Shown: positions 13,430-25,838 of the stretch, piece by piece
Layout of the letters: each line of letters begins with the position of its first letter
How positions within the stretch are numbered: the stretch's first letter is position 1
Assembly: GCF_949628215.1 (NCBI RefSeq)
Contig: NC_134281.1
Location: forward strand, 9,062,501 to 9,126,500
Length of the DNA stretch: 64,000 nucleotides
Direction: 5' to 3'
From: Phalacrocorax aristotelis
Taxonomy: Eukaryota > Chordata > Aves > Suliformes > Phalacrocoracidae
The notes under the pieces: model-generated
Told to the model about the DNA's origin: nothing
The model's input: only the letters and a program-made list of their open reading frames with translations
Database searches by the model: none
Translations under genes and position numbers: made by a program

Positions 13430-13620
13430 TCCTTATACCATTTTTGTCTTACTTTGTAAATCATATTCCCTTTGTGGCACACTGTCAAACGCTTCCCTGA
13501 AATCATGATAGATGATGTCCTCTATTACATACTTATCTAGCAATGCCCCAATGTACACAGAGAATTCAAACACATTTGTCAGGCAGAAGCCTTCCTGCAT
13601 GAATGCAGCAGTCACTCAGA
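13430..13620 (-). mobile_element. Ancient LINE relic, reverse transcriptase motifs 0-A
   Basis: On the minus strand the translation contains AFMQEGFCLTNVFEF followed by EDIIYHDFREAFDSVPQ. This lines up residue by residue with the conserved CR1/L2/L3-type stretch G-F-x-K-G-x-S-C-L-T-N-x-x-x-F and then the motif A pattern (D)-V-I-Y-L-D-F-x-K-A-F-D-x-V-P-H, with the right spacing of about 20 residues. The DF and AFD residues of motif A are retained. The frame is closed by a stop just upstream of the motif and decays downstream, so only about 60 codons are recognisable. It is clearly more diverged than the CR1 copy at 6.5-7.7 kb and probably predates the bird radiation. Subfamily assignment (CR1, L3 or L2) cannot be made by eye. 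Related sequence may continue down to about 13230. Confidence 0.68.
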
Positions 13621-16600
13621 AAGTCCTGGTGATATCTGCTCCAGGCTTGGAGGGCATCAATTCTGCAGATTCGCTCTGGTTTTGGTGTCAGTTATGTATC
13701 ATTTAATGGAGGACCATTTTTCAGACAGTGAGAAAACAAACCAGGAGAGGTACTTGGAAGGCCAGAAGTCTTTAAAAAGGGAAAAAGGACAAACCCTCAG
13801 ATGCCAAATGCTGTTCTTCCTATTTCCACCAGAGACAAATTAGCATTCCTGTCACCCAAACTGTTCTTTTCACCTAGAAGACTTGTACGTGAGCATCTCA
13901 CCAGTACTAGTGGCAATGTGTTCCCCATAAAGCGTGTAACCAGGAAATGTCAGCAATTTGGTGTGGAAAGGCCCATCTTTGGGTGAACGAGGTCCCTGCA
14001 GTGCTCTGGGCTGGACTTCAGCCCGCCCCGGAGGTCCTGATGCCAAGGAGCACCATGGGAGACCAGCAGGGAAGTGGTTAAGAAAAAGCATCTCCAAGAT
14101 GATAAACAGCAGAGCTGGAAAACCTCAAAAGCTCTGCAATATGTAGGCTGGCATATGTTGGCTCCTCATATGGTTGGTTAGGTTACACTATAAGTGATGA
14201 TGCATTGCATGTAGAAGTCTCTGTAGACATTAGAAGTGCCATCTGTATCCTCGTGTGACAACTGTCCCTTGTCAGAGCCTGTCCCACATGTACTTCCTGA
14301 AACTACCCATGTCATTTATGTAGTTGTTGCTCCCTGAAAACGCTTACCCTAACTGTTCTGGAAATTTGAGCAGTAATTCAGTCTTGCTGTTTTTCTGCTC
14401 ATTCTCCCTCTTAGAGGAAGGAGATTTGACCCACTTGCAGATATCGTAATTTGGATCCAGTATATTGCAGACCCTGAAGTATATTAAAAAATAACTTCCA
14501 GTGCCCCATTTCCTATCTGCCAGGCCCACTTTTATTTCATCAGCAGGTTGGTTTAGCTGATTAGATAAAATGAGGTCAAAGAAAATCAAAGTAGCATATT
14601 CAGTGCAGCTTCCTTGGAGACCTCTGCTGATGCTTAGCAGGAGACAGGATTGCATCTATGCCTCCAGAGATGGGAATTGCAGAGACTTCCCTCCCAGCTG
14701 TGGGAGGTAGGTGCAGAGGAGACATCTTGACTCAGAGATGTGTCCTCCAGGACAGCTTTTGGTGTTGTACAATTTCCTCAGCACCTCTCAGTGCAGGCTG
14801 TGCCTGCAGACAGATGGAGCTCCTGGATATTCCTGGGGGACAAAAGATGGAGGGTTTGGTGCTTCACCTGTCTGATCAGTCCTGTTGCCTCCCACGAGCA
14901 CAAGGCAGAAGAGGCATATGGTAGTGCAGACCACACCAACTGCCTGTCATACCCTGTATTATCATTTGAAAATAATAAAACAGGGCTCTCCACCCTGCTG
15001 GCAAAGGTGCATTGCCTGCATTCGTAGTGCTTACAGAAACATCCCAAAGAAACTCTTAGCATGCAGCTCAGCATGCCCGAAAGGGTATCAGACACATAGA
15101 TCAGGTATATGTGGAACGTGCCCAACCTGCAAGCTACCTATTATTTTTTATGTGTGTTATGTGTGTTTTGCCTGGAAGACATTGTCCAAAAAAATGAAGA
15201 CAAAAATAAGATGCAGCCTGGATTGGCTACACTAAAGCTAAAGGGACTTCCAGACCAAACCTGCACTTGGTCTCAGTATAGATAACTGCTCCAAGAGCAG
15301 GCCAGCAGGGTTTGGTAGCACCCTGCTAAGTCTGGCACGTGAGTTCAAATCCATCTGATGTCCTTTGACCTGAACTGAATTATCCTTAGTGAGACCTCTA
15401 AAGAGCAAAAAAGGAAAATGCTTTCCCAGAACGCTTCTCTGTGAACCCCCATATAAGGCTCATGTGGGGACCAGCCCAAGGACAACATCCCATGGGTGGG
15501 ACGTGGATGGATGCTCTGGCTCTGCTCCCTGCCAGCTCTCTCCGGAAGGCAGTTGAGCCCCCGCAGCTCAGACACTGCTGCTTGCTGCCCCCGATGTACT
15601 GCCTTCTCCGTATGCTTAGAGACATCCAAGGTGGGTGCAAATTAATGTATGGAACGGGTAGTTTCACATAGCTTGTGGGAGCAGTTGGTTTCGGAACAGA
15701 AGAGTATTTTAATGACAGATTGCAAATTGAATTTTAATGTCAAACAAATGGTGAGCTTTGTCGCTGCATCAGCGGTCTCACAAACAGGCTCTTGACCCTA
15801 TAAATAAATGCTGGTTGATCCTCTGCATTAAACCAGCTAATCACCAAGGAGCAACTCTGCATTTTATGCCACCTCCCCATGCGATACGCCCATTTTGGTG
15901 CACCATCTCCGTGCGGCATCTGGAAGGATGTCACACTCCTCTGATGGACAGGGTATCCTTGGATCAGCACACGTATCGCTAAAGCTCTCATCAAGTGACA
16001 GAAGCAATAAAAGCAATTAAACAAAGAGGACTACTGGGATTTTTCATCTTCTCTCTTCTAAATGATGATGGATGTCAGCGAAGGATATGTAGAAGAGAAT
16101 ATTTGAGTAAGCTCCCTATGCTATGTCTATCATTATGAACAGTTTTAAGTTCATGGAAATATTATCCAATATAAAAAAAGCATAGTACTTAGTGGGACCA
16201 ACCAACAAGACCAAATATGTCTCTAGCTTTTCACTAGACTGGATTTTCAACAGCACTTGTTGGCTCAGGGGTGGGGGTGGGGGGCGTTTACTGAAATAAT
16301 TTGGGTGTAGGATTTTAAAATTGGACATTTAACTTTCTATGTAGAAAGTTATTTACCTCCTCCTTGCCAAAAGGAATTCACTTCCACAAATTTGTTAAAG
16401 ATTACAAAATATCTTTTTATTTTAAGTCAGCAGTTTGTAGCATATGAAGTGATATCATCCTACCTCTCAATCAAAGGCCTGAATAGACATTTCGGTGACA
16501 TCCCAGTTACTGTCATCTCATTCTAGTGACCTTGTGAAAATCAAATGCAAAACTCCCTGTTTCCTCTAAGAAAAACCCCAGCAGGTGATTCTCTGATGGC

Positions 16601-19028
16601 CAAGTAAAAACTGAGGAAGGTCATGGTAAGGAGGACACTGAAGATATTGTTGTGCAGAAAGACTGAGCTAAGCAAGACACTGGAATGAAGATGACGTTCA
16701 GGTACAAAATTAATGGCAGAGCTGATTAGTTGCAGAGGAAATCTGTGCAGGAACTTACAAGCAATGAAAATAAATTCAGAAATATGAAATGTAGGGAGTC
16801 TATTTCCAAACTGGCCTGAAACTATTACCTTCAAAGTGGATAAAGGCAACATAATCCCACGCCCAGACAGAAACCTCAATAGCAGAAATGGCTCAAGTTC
16901 AAAGAAAAGCAAAGATAAGAACAGAAAACATGGGCTCTAACAGAGGAAGATGTTACGAAGCATCAGACGAAGTGTTCGACAGAACTGCAATACCCACCAG
17001 AAAGCTCATTACATGAGGAATTAGTCCACTTAAAGTCAATCAGATTGAAGGATCCCAAATTACAAAGGCTGCATTTGGGGATAGGGCAGCTTAAATGAGT
17101 CTGTAAGGCTGCATATCACCTTAACGACTGTATTTGCTCAGCAGAAATCTCAGGGACTTGCTGAGGAGAGCTGAGACGTATAACTCAGCCACGTTGGTGT
17201 CAGATCAAAACAAAATGCAGCTTGGTTTTTACTTGCCCTGATCTTACACACAGAAGATTTTCACTTCAGTGATTCATCAGAAACCCTCTAGACAGCTACA
17301 AAATATGAAACTTTAAACAATTTTTGCTGTCACTGCTGCCATTAGCATAGAAAATTTAAAGCAAAGGTTAGTCATTCATTCAGACATGGTCAATAGCCTG
17401 CCTGGTACGTGGTGCTGTACAGGAACCACCATATGCCGAGGTTCCCTGAGACAGGGTGTTTCCACTGGGACCTTCTTCAGCTTCAGAAAAATGCCGCAAA
17501 GGTCATCATGCACAGGATTTCGGAGAGCAAGGCTGAGTCTATCTGTCCACGTTTAGGTGCCTAAAATACCTCTCTCATCTGGGGTTGTGGCCTGGGATGC
17601 TGGGGTGGGATTCAGCATGCATGAAAGGGAAATTTATTCCAAATGAAAAAAAATATTGAGCAATAATATTAAAAAAAACCCCAACCAACCACGAATCCTA
17701 GATCAAGTGAACATTTTGGAAATAGCAGATTTCACTCAGCAATGGCAATCTCATCTTTCGTTCTTCTTCTTGAAACAATTGCCATTCAACACTGAGCAAA
17801 GCTGTCACCCTTATCTCCCAGGTCACAGTTTCCAGGTGTTCATCTCAGCACACTGCCCTGTCCCTCTTTCCATGTGGCTCCAAGCCACCAACAAGTTTTC
17901 AGCCAACGTCAGCGGCTTTCCATCACTTTCTTCATTGCTTATTTAACTCCAAAGCCTTCCCTACCCCCTTGCGGGTTTTGATTTTGGGCAGCAATTTCTT
18001 CTGGTATGACTCACTCTGCAAATAACTTATCTGATTTCTGCCATGCTGACTCAGCCATGTCACTGCAGTATGGCAATCACCAGCCCATGGCAGGCAGTGA
18101 TGGAGGGGCTCATGCCACCTTCCCTGTGGTCCTTGAGATGTCTCTGGGCCTGCAACATGACGGGTGCTGCAGAGAGCCCAAGGAGCTCATCGCTCTTGCA
18201 TGTCACCAGAGTCTATTCTTCCTCAAGTACTCTCTCCTTGTGACATATTATGACAATTTGGTGCTGAATAGCAAGTGCACCAAGTTTAATAACCATTGAA
18301 CAGCTCATAAAAAATTAAAGTCATGAGCTGGCAGTGGGGCAGCTGTGGCTGGATTTAATACCTTAGCTCAAGAAAGCTAATTTGTAATCATCTGTCTAAA
18401 ACACCCATATGGCTGGGTTTTCTACAGCAGCTGAAAGTGCCACTATTTCCAATGTCTTCTTAGAGGACCTCTGTACCCTGGTTTTGGGCTGGCACCCCCA
18501 TTTTATGAAAGCTGCTCCCACCCCAGCTTGCTGATGCAAGAAAACCTCCTTGAGCCAATTTAAATCACTGAGACTAATGGGGAGCCAGCACTGCCAGCAG
18601 AGAGCTGCAGGGAGATGCTGCTGAGTGACAATGCCATTTCCGTACTCCGCTGTGCTCAGGAGCGGGAAGCTGGGACACAGCTGGGGTGGCAGAGGCAACA
18701 GCCACAGCAGGGGCAGCCAGGGCTGCGGTGGGTGCACGGAGGCTCTGCCCAGATGATGGCCCCTCTGTGGCTCCCCGAGGCCAACACACATCTGGTTGTT
18801 CATCTGGCCTCCTGCAGAGACCAGATCCAGTCCCTAAGGAAAGGGGACTTGCACCCAGGCAAGGCTCCCACTGCCTCGCAGGAAACCAGCTCCTCTTAAA
18901 GCTGACACCTGGCCTCAGAGGTTTCAAGGCAGCAAAAATATCTTCTGAACCCATTTCAGTAAATAATACTAGTTGTATAGAAGGGTATTTTTTTATTTTT
19001 AAAATTTCTTGGATTTTCATGCATGGTT
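13621..19028. other. Non-coding DNA, no gene recognised
   Basis: Unique-looking DNA, AT-rich between 16050 and 17700 and more GC-rich between 18400 and 18900. The longest open frames are 192 codons at 18686-19264 (+) and 148 codons at 18574-19020 (-). They overlap each other on opposite strands in a GC-rich patch, where stop codons are rarer by chance, and neither resembles a known protein. A G-rich run at about 16268-16284 (three adjacent runs of 4-6 G) could form a quadruplex-like structure. A tRNA B-box-like GAGTTCAAATCC at 15341-15352 stands alone, without an A box or cloverleaf. Confidence 0.55.
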
Positions 19029-19093
19029 ATGCTGTAGGTGTGTGCACAGTGTGCTATAGTTATGTGCATTGTCTGCTGCAGGTGTGTGCATGC
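19029..19093. repeat. Imperfect direct repeat rich in TGTGTGCA
   Basis: Two copies of a block close to GCTGYAGGTGTGTGCAYGCT lie about 45 bp apart, at 19030 and 19075, with a related TATGTGCATTG between them. It is a small decayed GT-rich simple repeat. Confidence 0.5.
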
Positions 19094-19479
19094 TCACCTT
19101 CTTTCAGACCATCTGCTTGTAATCACCTGGTAGTTCCTGGTGGCAAGAGGAGCCTGCTTTCAGGGAAAGGCTATTCCCAAGCTCCAAGCTGTGGCAGAGC
19201 AGGGATGGCACGTGGGAGAGGTTCCCTTGAGGCATGGACCTGTACAACAGATCCTGTAGAATAGGTGCTGGTTTTACTGGCTCTGCAACTGTTTGTGTTA
19301 GTTAGGCACTCTACCTAGATGACTGGAAAGGTAGACACATACACGTATCGGCTCAGAATGTCTCAGATCTGACAAAATCTGAGATGTACTACTAATGCAA
19401 CAAAATAAGAGGAGGAAGGTGCTGAGGGCTAAAGGGAAATGCAAGTTGGCTAGAGAAAATGTCATTGCATTCTTCTCCT

Positions 19480-19550
19480 CTTCGACCTTAAGCAAGTCAC
19501 TTGCTCTTTTGGCCTCATCATCTGTACTATAGGGATGTATTTATTTACCC
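19480..19550 (+). mobile_element. MIR-type SINE relic (core/3' part)
   Basis: The plus strand reads GACCTTAAGCAAGTCACTT, then a CT-rich spacer, then CCTCATCATCTGTACTATAGGGAT. This follows the well-known MIR pattern: GACCTTGGGCAAGTCACTT, then a pyrimidine-rich region with GCCTCAGTTTCCTCATCTGTAAAATGGGGAT. Order, orientation and spacing all agree. Only about 70 bases are recognisable: the tRNA-like head is not seen upstream and the tail is lost. MIRs are ancient amniote-age SINEs known in birds only as scattered, highly diverged relics. The match is by eye, so chance or a related core-SINE family remains possible. Confidence 0.6.
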
Positions 19551-19560
19551 AGCTTACCTT

Positions 19561-22500
19561 TAGCACCAGAGGGAAGGTGAATGGAAGGTGTCCTAAAAGC
19601 CCTATTTGGATTCTAGCAACTGGGAGGAAATGTTGGAGTTTTAGCTCTTTAGTTCTTGCAGAGATTTAAGATGGAAAAAACTGAGTCTGAAGAGGAGCTT
19701 GGCTCAGCTTCCAGGGCTATAAGGAAATTTTTCTGCAGCCTACGAGGAGGTGAGCCTTAGAGGGCTTCAACTCCAAATGCAGTGCTGTTTCTTTCATTTT
19801 TTATGGAAGATGCAACGATGTTAACTTCTCCAGGTATCAGAGAGAGAGGCAATATATAGGCAAATAGAGTAGAACATTTTATGCAACAATACACCCCCTC
19901 AAGCTGTTTGGAAATAATCCAGGTCTCTCACCTTCATTTACTTCGCTACTTGGGCCAGGGGGCTGTGAGGGGCTGTGCTTGCAGTGGGGGATGTCAAAGC
20001 ACAGAGCAGTGCTGTACAGGGCTTACTCTGCTCCCAGGCCTCTCCTCTCCCGTCAGGACAGCTCAGAGGGAAGGTTTTATGGGCAGGACAGCAGAAGCAG
20101 CCCTGGGTTTCCCAAGCCCTGATCCCAAACATGAACCTCTTTCCCATTAGGGGAATTAATCCAGGAAATTGCCGTTTCTATGCATTCTCCACTTCTGTTT
20201 TTCAGTTGCTCGTGAGAAACACTCCAAGGTCATACCTAAAATCTCAAAGGACGTAGCTAACAAATTGGGTTTTTGACAGAGTAATGGGTTGGTCTTTAAG
20301 GTCTTAGTAGTATTAAATGTGTTAACAGCAATATTTATAAAAGCCTTTAATCCCCCTTTATCTTGTGACATAAATCACAAGCACCTTTATGGTAGGTCCT
20401 ACTTCCTTTGTGTTTGGAAAGCACTGAAGAAATTTTAATAGGGGCATGACTAATCATTTGCTAATCACATCTCTTGACAAATTCCTAGTGACACAGCAAG
20501 AGTTATACACGCCTGTGCCCCATGAATATCCCTACTAAATAAGTCTACTAAAGGATTATATTTAATTCTTCTGAACATATTATATAAGATTTCCATAGGG
20601 GAATAAAAACACATTCCTAACAGTCTGTGTAGTGAGGCAGTTCACTTGCAAATGTGCCATACAGAAGAGGATGCGAGAGGATAAGGAAAAGAAAGGAATT
20701 GCTTGAGGAGTCCGCTTTGCCTACTTACCTCCTCACAAGCCTCAGAAACTGTCTAGTAGCCTGACCCAAAATTCAGTCTGGTTTGATGGCAAGATATCTA
20801 AAGGAATTTTGGTGCTTAAATGGCATGGATTTCAGGGGTTTTGAGTAGCTAAGGGCACAGTGAGCCCATATCCCAAAGTGCACAGAAACCCCCTTGCACA
20901 CCTGTATCCACATGTGGCAGCCCAGCCTCTTGCAGGGTGTGCCCAGGGCCCAGCCAAGGGTCTGGCAGTGCCCCCCTGAGCTCCTTGACACACATGCCTT
21001 TTTGCTGCAGGGGCTCATGGGCTGCACAGCTCTGCAAGCAATGTGCGACTGCCACGGGGAGATGGATGAGGAACCTTCACAGACCTGTCCACTTCTTCAC
21101 ACGCAAAAGTTGCAGTCACAAAAGGTTATTTGTCTCATCTACCAAATAAATTTCATATCAAATTATCTTTGCCTGAGGAGGGCAAGGAGGAATAACATTT
21201 CTTCTGTTGTTTTTGATGTTGGGGAGACCATCAGTTCCTTTAGGGTAACTCATGGCAGGAACCCAGACCAAAAAGGAAAGACATCTGGTTGTTGATTCAG
21301 TAGTTTTGTGTCATTTTTTTCTATGTTAAACAGAATGTTTTCTTTGGAAGCTGTACTCTTTTTGTACTGAATAACAGCTTAGCAGGACCACATTCTTCCA
21401 AGGAAAGCGGTATTGACAGCTCTATTTTAAGCCTCAGACCAACAGGCTGGTAGGAGCCTATGAGCAAGACAAACCTTTGTGGGGAAGTCAAACCACTGAG
21501 ATGTACATTGCACTACTTGAACATGTCAGCTGGGATCAGAAAAGCTCAAGATTTTAGAGGGATAATAACTAAAGAGTCAATAAAATTCTTTGTGTTTCAT
21601 GAAAAGTAGTACTTTAGCCTAATTTTGCCAGTGTGATATTCATTGCCTGATGGTATGACAGGGAAGGAGTGGCAGAAGGCAAACCAATTATTTTTTATTT
21701 CTAATTAATCAAAAAGAAAGGAATAGGTAACTCTGAAAGTCCGGTATGCAGCTGGCACAAGCCCCACTGACAAACTGACAGAGCGCACTTGGGGTCTTAG
21801 GACAAAAGGGAGTTGCTTTCACCCACGGGAGAAGGGCCCATACAGACCATTTCTGGACAATTCCACATGTATTTACAAAGATTCTGTAAATGCTCAGTTT
21901 TATTTGTAAAGGTAGTGTGCACATCTTGAACTCAGTTACTTTAAATCTGACTGCAGAACTGAATACTCGCTGTGCATAATGACTTTGCTTCCACCATGAA
22001 GCAAGGGTGAGTGTCAGGAGCACTATTAAACAAAATTGTTTCCAGGATTGCTAGTTTAAATGTGTGATAAACTACCAGAGCTGAAAAGATCATTTAGAAG
22101 AAAAGCACACACCTGGCTTTTGCCAAGTCAGGTAATGAAATGAATATTTTAGGAAGGGCAGCATTCCCAAGGAGGGGTACAAAAGAGTTCAAGCCTTGCC
22201 TACAGCTTAGGAAAGGAGGAAGGATGAAGGTGGTGTTTCTCCACCATTACACTGGAGAATACACACTGTGGTTGGGGTATAAAAGTTCTTTTAATGGAGA
22301 GCTAGAAAGGTGTTCTGTAAGACTTCATGAAGAGCAGGATGATGACAGTGGAGGTGCCACTGCCTGGAGGCAGTGCTGTCGGGAGGTCGGAGATCCCTCG
22401 AAACCTGGGGTTTGAACTGGCCTCACTCTCTCTTGCTGGGATTTAATCTTCTATGTCCCCAACCGCTGCCCCATCCACCGCTGCATCACCTATCGACCAA

Positions 22501-24289
22501 ACAATGGGTGACGTCCATCAGCTGTCCTGCCTCCCAGCACTTATTCCTTTTCCTGCTGAAGCTACAGTGGGCACTTCATCCCTGGGAATATTATGTCAGC
22601 TGAGTCATTCCCCAAGTTACTGCAGGAAAGGTCAGCTGTGTGCCAGCTCTCCCTCCGCATGGTCACGGGAGCTCTTGATCAAGTGCAGTATACTGCACAT
22701 CATATATGGCGGCCAGTCACTTTGGGGTTGTTTGCTGGCTGTGGTCTTGCAACTCAGTTTAAAATAGGTTAAAAATTCATGTGTCCACAGATGCTAAATG
22801 AGACAAATGATACAGATTTGACATGCCTGCATGTTCCTGACAGTGGCCTTTTGTCAGACAGTGCTCGTGGTGTCTCTGGTCATAAACCTTTTCATGCTTG
22901 CATAAGTTTGGGTGACAGACCCCCTGCCCCCAATTAGCTAAAGTCCAAAGGCTTGATAGTTAAGCAACAAGGATAAATAGGAGGTAAGTACATTTTGTTA
23001 ATTTTTAATATATGCAAATTTTTATGTGTCTTGCTTCTGGTGTTTTCTTTTGCTAGCCAGCATGTCACAAGTGAAGAGATGGCCCAGGCCAAGTATTTTT
23101 CTTTAATGGGATGTGCATGTTGCTGGCTGAAGTTCTGCTGTTCATATGGTCAGCCTGGACATGCATTGCTCTTATAACTGACCATGTTTGGACACCCACG
23201 GAGCAGGTGAGAGAACAAGCAGAGATGGGACAGGCTGCTCTGATTTCTCCAATGTTTGGTTTTGCTTTGATCCAAACTCTCTGATCTTCAATTTCAAAAA
23301 TTTTCCAACGAACATGTCATTTCTGTTTCTATTTCTGCAACATGCCTTTTGTTCCTCCCCTCCCATTTTCCCAGAAATCCATCCCTCTTGTTTTTGTCTG
23401 GAAGTGGATATTTTGGACATTGGTACATTAACATTTACAGGCAGCTCTTGGACAACCCAAGTCTCATCCATGCCTCATCCAAGGATTAGGCCAGCATATG
23501 CCCAGGCCCCTTCCCACCACAGGGACCCCTCCTGCAGCTTGGCTCAAGGCCCAAAGCACCCAGCTAGTTTGGGAAAGCAATTCTTCCCATTTCCAACCTA
23601 ACTCTGATTGATTTTAAGTTTCTTCTACTGGTTAATAACACAAATCCAAAAGTGCCTCCTCTTGGAAAGTAGTGAGAAAAGTTCGTAAGGCTTAGAGAAA
23701 TGAACATCTGTTTAAGTAACTACAGACAGATTTCTCCTAAAATTAAGTCTCATAAGTGCTTGTTGGGAGCTCATTAGAGCCATTCTGGGCCATGCCAAAT
23801 CCCACTGCTGTCAGGGAAGGTCTTTTGGTAGACTTGAAGAGGCACCAGAGACTAACATTGCTGCTGTTTGCATACTCAGATACAATGATACAAATATTGC
23901 CCAAGCAACAGAAAGGACAAACCCGCTGTGAGCAGTACGGCGAATGTGAGTGGCATCTCCATTTTTCCATTTTTTGTTCAGGGGGAGGTAGGGTTATGGC
24001 TAGGCTGATGAGGTGCTCAGAGGGATTTGGTGATGGGGGAGCTCACAAAGCTTTTTTGAAAAACATCAGTTCTAAGCAACTCCTTTGGAGCTTTGCATCC
24101 CAAGTTAGTAAGAACCGATGCTTGCCTGCCTCTGTGGCAGTCAAACCGATTGCTTGCTCTCATTCTGGTTATGATGAAGTTGGGACAGAGAACTTGAGCT
24201 TGGGAACACCAAGCATTGCCAAGTTATTCTGCTGTCTCTATATCTCTCTGTGCCTTGTATGCAGTACTTTTAAAAAGTGAGGATTACAG
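19561..24289. other. Non-coding DNA, no gene recognised
   Basis: Mixed unique sequence. The longest frames are 174 codons at 23756-24280 (+), 137 codons at 23188-23601 (+) and 133 codons at 20894-21295 (+). None shows a motif I recognise. An octamer ATGCAAAT lies at 23012-23019 within an AT-rich patch (about 22920-23030). No transposon, RNA gene or splice-bounded exon is supported. Confidence 0.55.
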
Positions 24290-25550
24290 GGTAGTTCTAG
24301 GGGATAATTCAAATAATTATTGAAATGCACATCAAGACAAATTGATAATGAAAGTGAAACAAGTGCTGTCATATAAAGGGAGCATCTAAACGCAGTATGA
24401 TAAGGGCAGTTATCCCTGACCTATTTAAACATTTCTGGCCTTGGGCAGCAAAGCTTCAGAAGGAATGAAATGCATAACAATACCCAAATGAGATTCACCT
24501 CTGCAATGCTAAATGTGCTTCAGAGCTGGAATTATATTTATTTTAATTCTAGTATAATCATATTATCTCAAGTGTATGGTATATTGAAAAGCAAAAAAAT
24601 CCAACAACTTTATTATACATACCAGCACAGCATGTTAGGATAAAAATCCACACATATATAGATACAAATTATTGCATTACCAATATTTCTCTTCTCTACC
24701 TTACTCTTGAGATGCCGCAACTTGTGAATATATTGCGTTTCCTGGATAACTCTGAAGATTAACATCCCAGTTCAGATGAAAGGAAAAAATAAATACAAGG
24801 ATAATGTGAAATTCAGCCCAACAGTGTGAATGCTTTTGGTCTGAAAGTCTGCAAGTGCAGCTTCTGCCTCCCCCAGCAGCTGCGGCGTCCTCAGAACTGG
24901 TGATACAACAAGCAGCACAGTGACCTTTCCATACAAAGAGTTAGAAGGATATTTTCAAAACCTGATGTATAAATTTTAGATTCTAAATTGATACCTAGGC
25001 ATCTGAACGCTAAATAATAATAAGGGATACAAATAGCAATAAGCAGAGCAGATTTTCCCCAGCTGACTGATTACAGCCCCAAAGATCAGTGACTGTGAAT
25101 ACTGTATATTCACTGCTGCAGATATTTTAGCATGTGGCTACCTGATTATCAGTGGTCTGTGACTCCAGTCTAAATGTCAAACGGAGCTAGGGCATTTCTA
25201 CATTGTCCATAATGCATAAGTCAAGGTTCTTAAAGTGAATGAGTTTAAAATATACATTCAATATACATTAAAGGGTGAGTCTGTGTGCATATTCCCCCTG
25301 TGCTTTGGACCCTCACCCGTTACACCTTACCCCACAGCTTCTGAGATGCAGTAACTGATGGTGTGCTCTTAGCTCAAAGAAAATGTGAGATAAAAAGGCA
25401 TTATCGTAACCTCTGTGAAAGAAGTCTAACACTGACTCACCAAAATAGTATTTTAAATTACACATTTTTGGAAGTCTTGTCATATTTCAGCTAAATGCCC
25501 CAAAACAGAGCAGGCACTTACTCAGAACCGGATAAACCGCAATATTGAAT
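24290..25550. promoter_or_regulatory. Candidate conserved non-coding element cluster
   Basis: An AT-rich, repeat-free stretch with no open frame worth naming, between 24281 and 25586. It is dense in TAAT/ATTA homeodomain cores and contains a 19-base inverted repeat at 25095-25113 (GTGAATA, 5-base loop, TATTCAC). In vertebrate gene deserts, sequence of this texture is often strongly conserved and enhancer-like. That is an analogy only: conservation cannot be seen from one sequence. No target gene can be named. Confidence 0.28.
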
Positions 25551-25586
25551 AATGGCTGAGACTTAGGGAAATCGTCTCCCCACAGG

Positions 25587-25838
25587 TTGTGCTGTACTCA
25601 TGCCATTGATGAAGAGGAGCTCACAGCAGCAGAACGACTTCTGCTCCCGCCGTTGGGTTTCCGATCGGGCTACACGGCTCTGCGGGGCACGGATGAGTCA
25701 CTCCCTGTCTCACTAACAGAACGGGCATTTCTTTATGCACAGATGATGTTCAGACAACTGTGTGTATTTACTCACTTCTTCACTCCTGGCTCAGGATGGG
25801 GCTTTAGAAACACAGTGATAAAAGCTTTTTGTTTGTAG
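25587..25838 (+). other. Orphan open frame over a small CpG patch (unproven)
   Basis: An open stretch of about 84 codons follows a CCCCACAG at 25578-25585, which resembles a splice acceptor. The first 110 bases are locally CpG-dense (about eight CpG between 25631 and 25695) in a CpG-poor neighbourhood and include a TGAGTCA AP-1-type site at 25694-25700. There is no convincing splice donor, no protein family match and no ATG at the start. It could be an unrecognised exon, a regulatory element or chance. I favour a non-coding explanation. Confidence 0.2.

Noticed and set aside
15341..15352. tRNA B-box-like GAGTTCAAATCC
   Set aside because: No A box at the right distance and no cloverleaf. A SINE head was considered but the flanks do not match a known family.
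18686..19264. Longest plus-strand open frame outside the LINE (192 codons)
   Set aside because: It lies in a GC-rich patch where stops are rare by chance, is overlapped by a 148-codon frame on the other strand, and shows no domain or family resemblance.
23756..24280. 174-codon plus-strand open frame
   Set aside because: No domain, no homologue recognised, and an ordinary base composition. Most likely chance.
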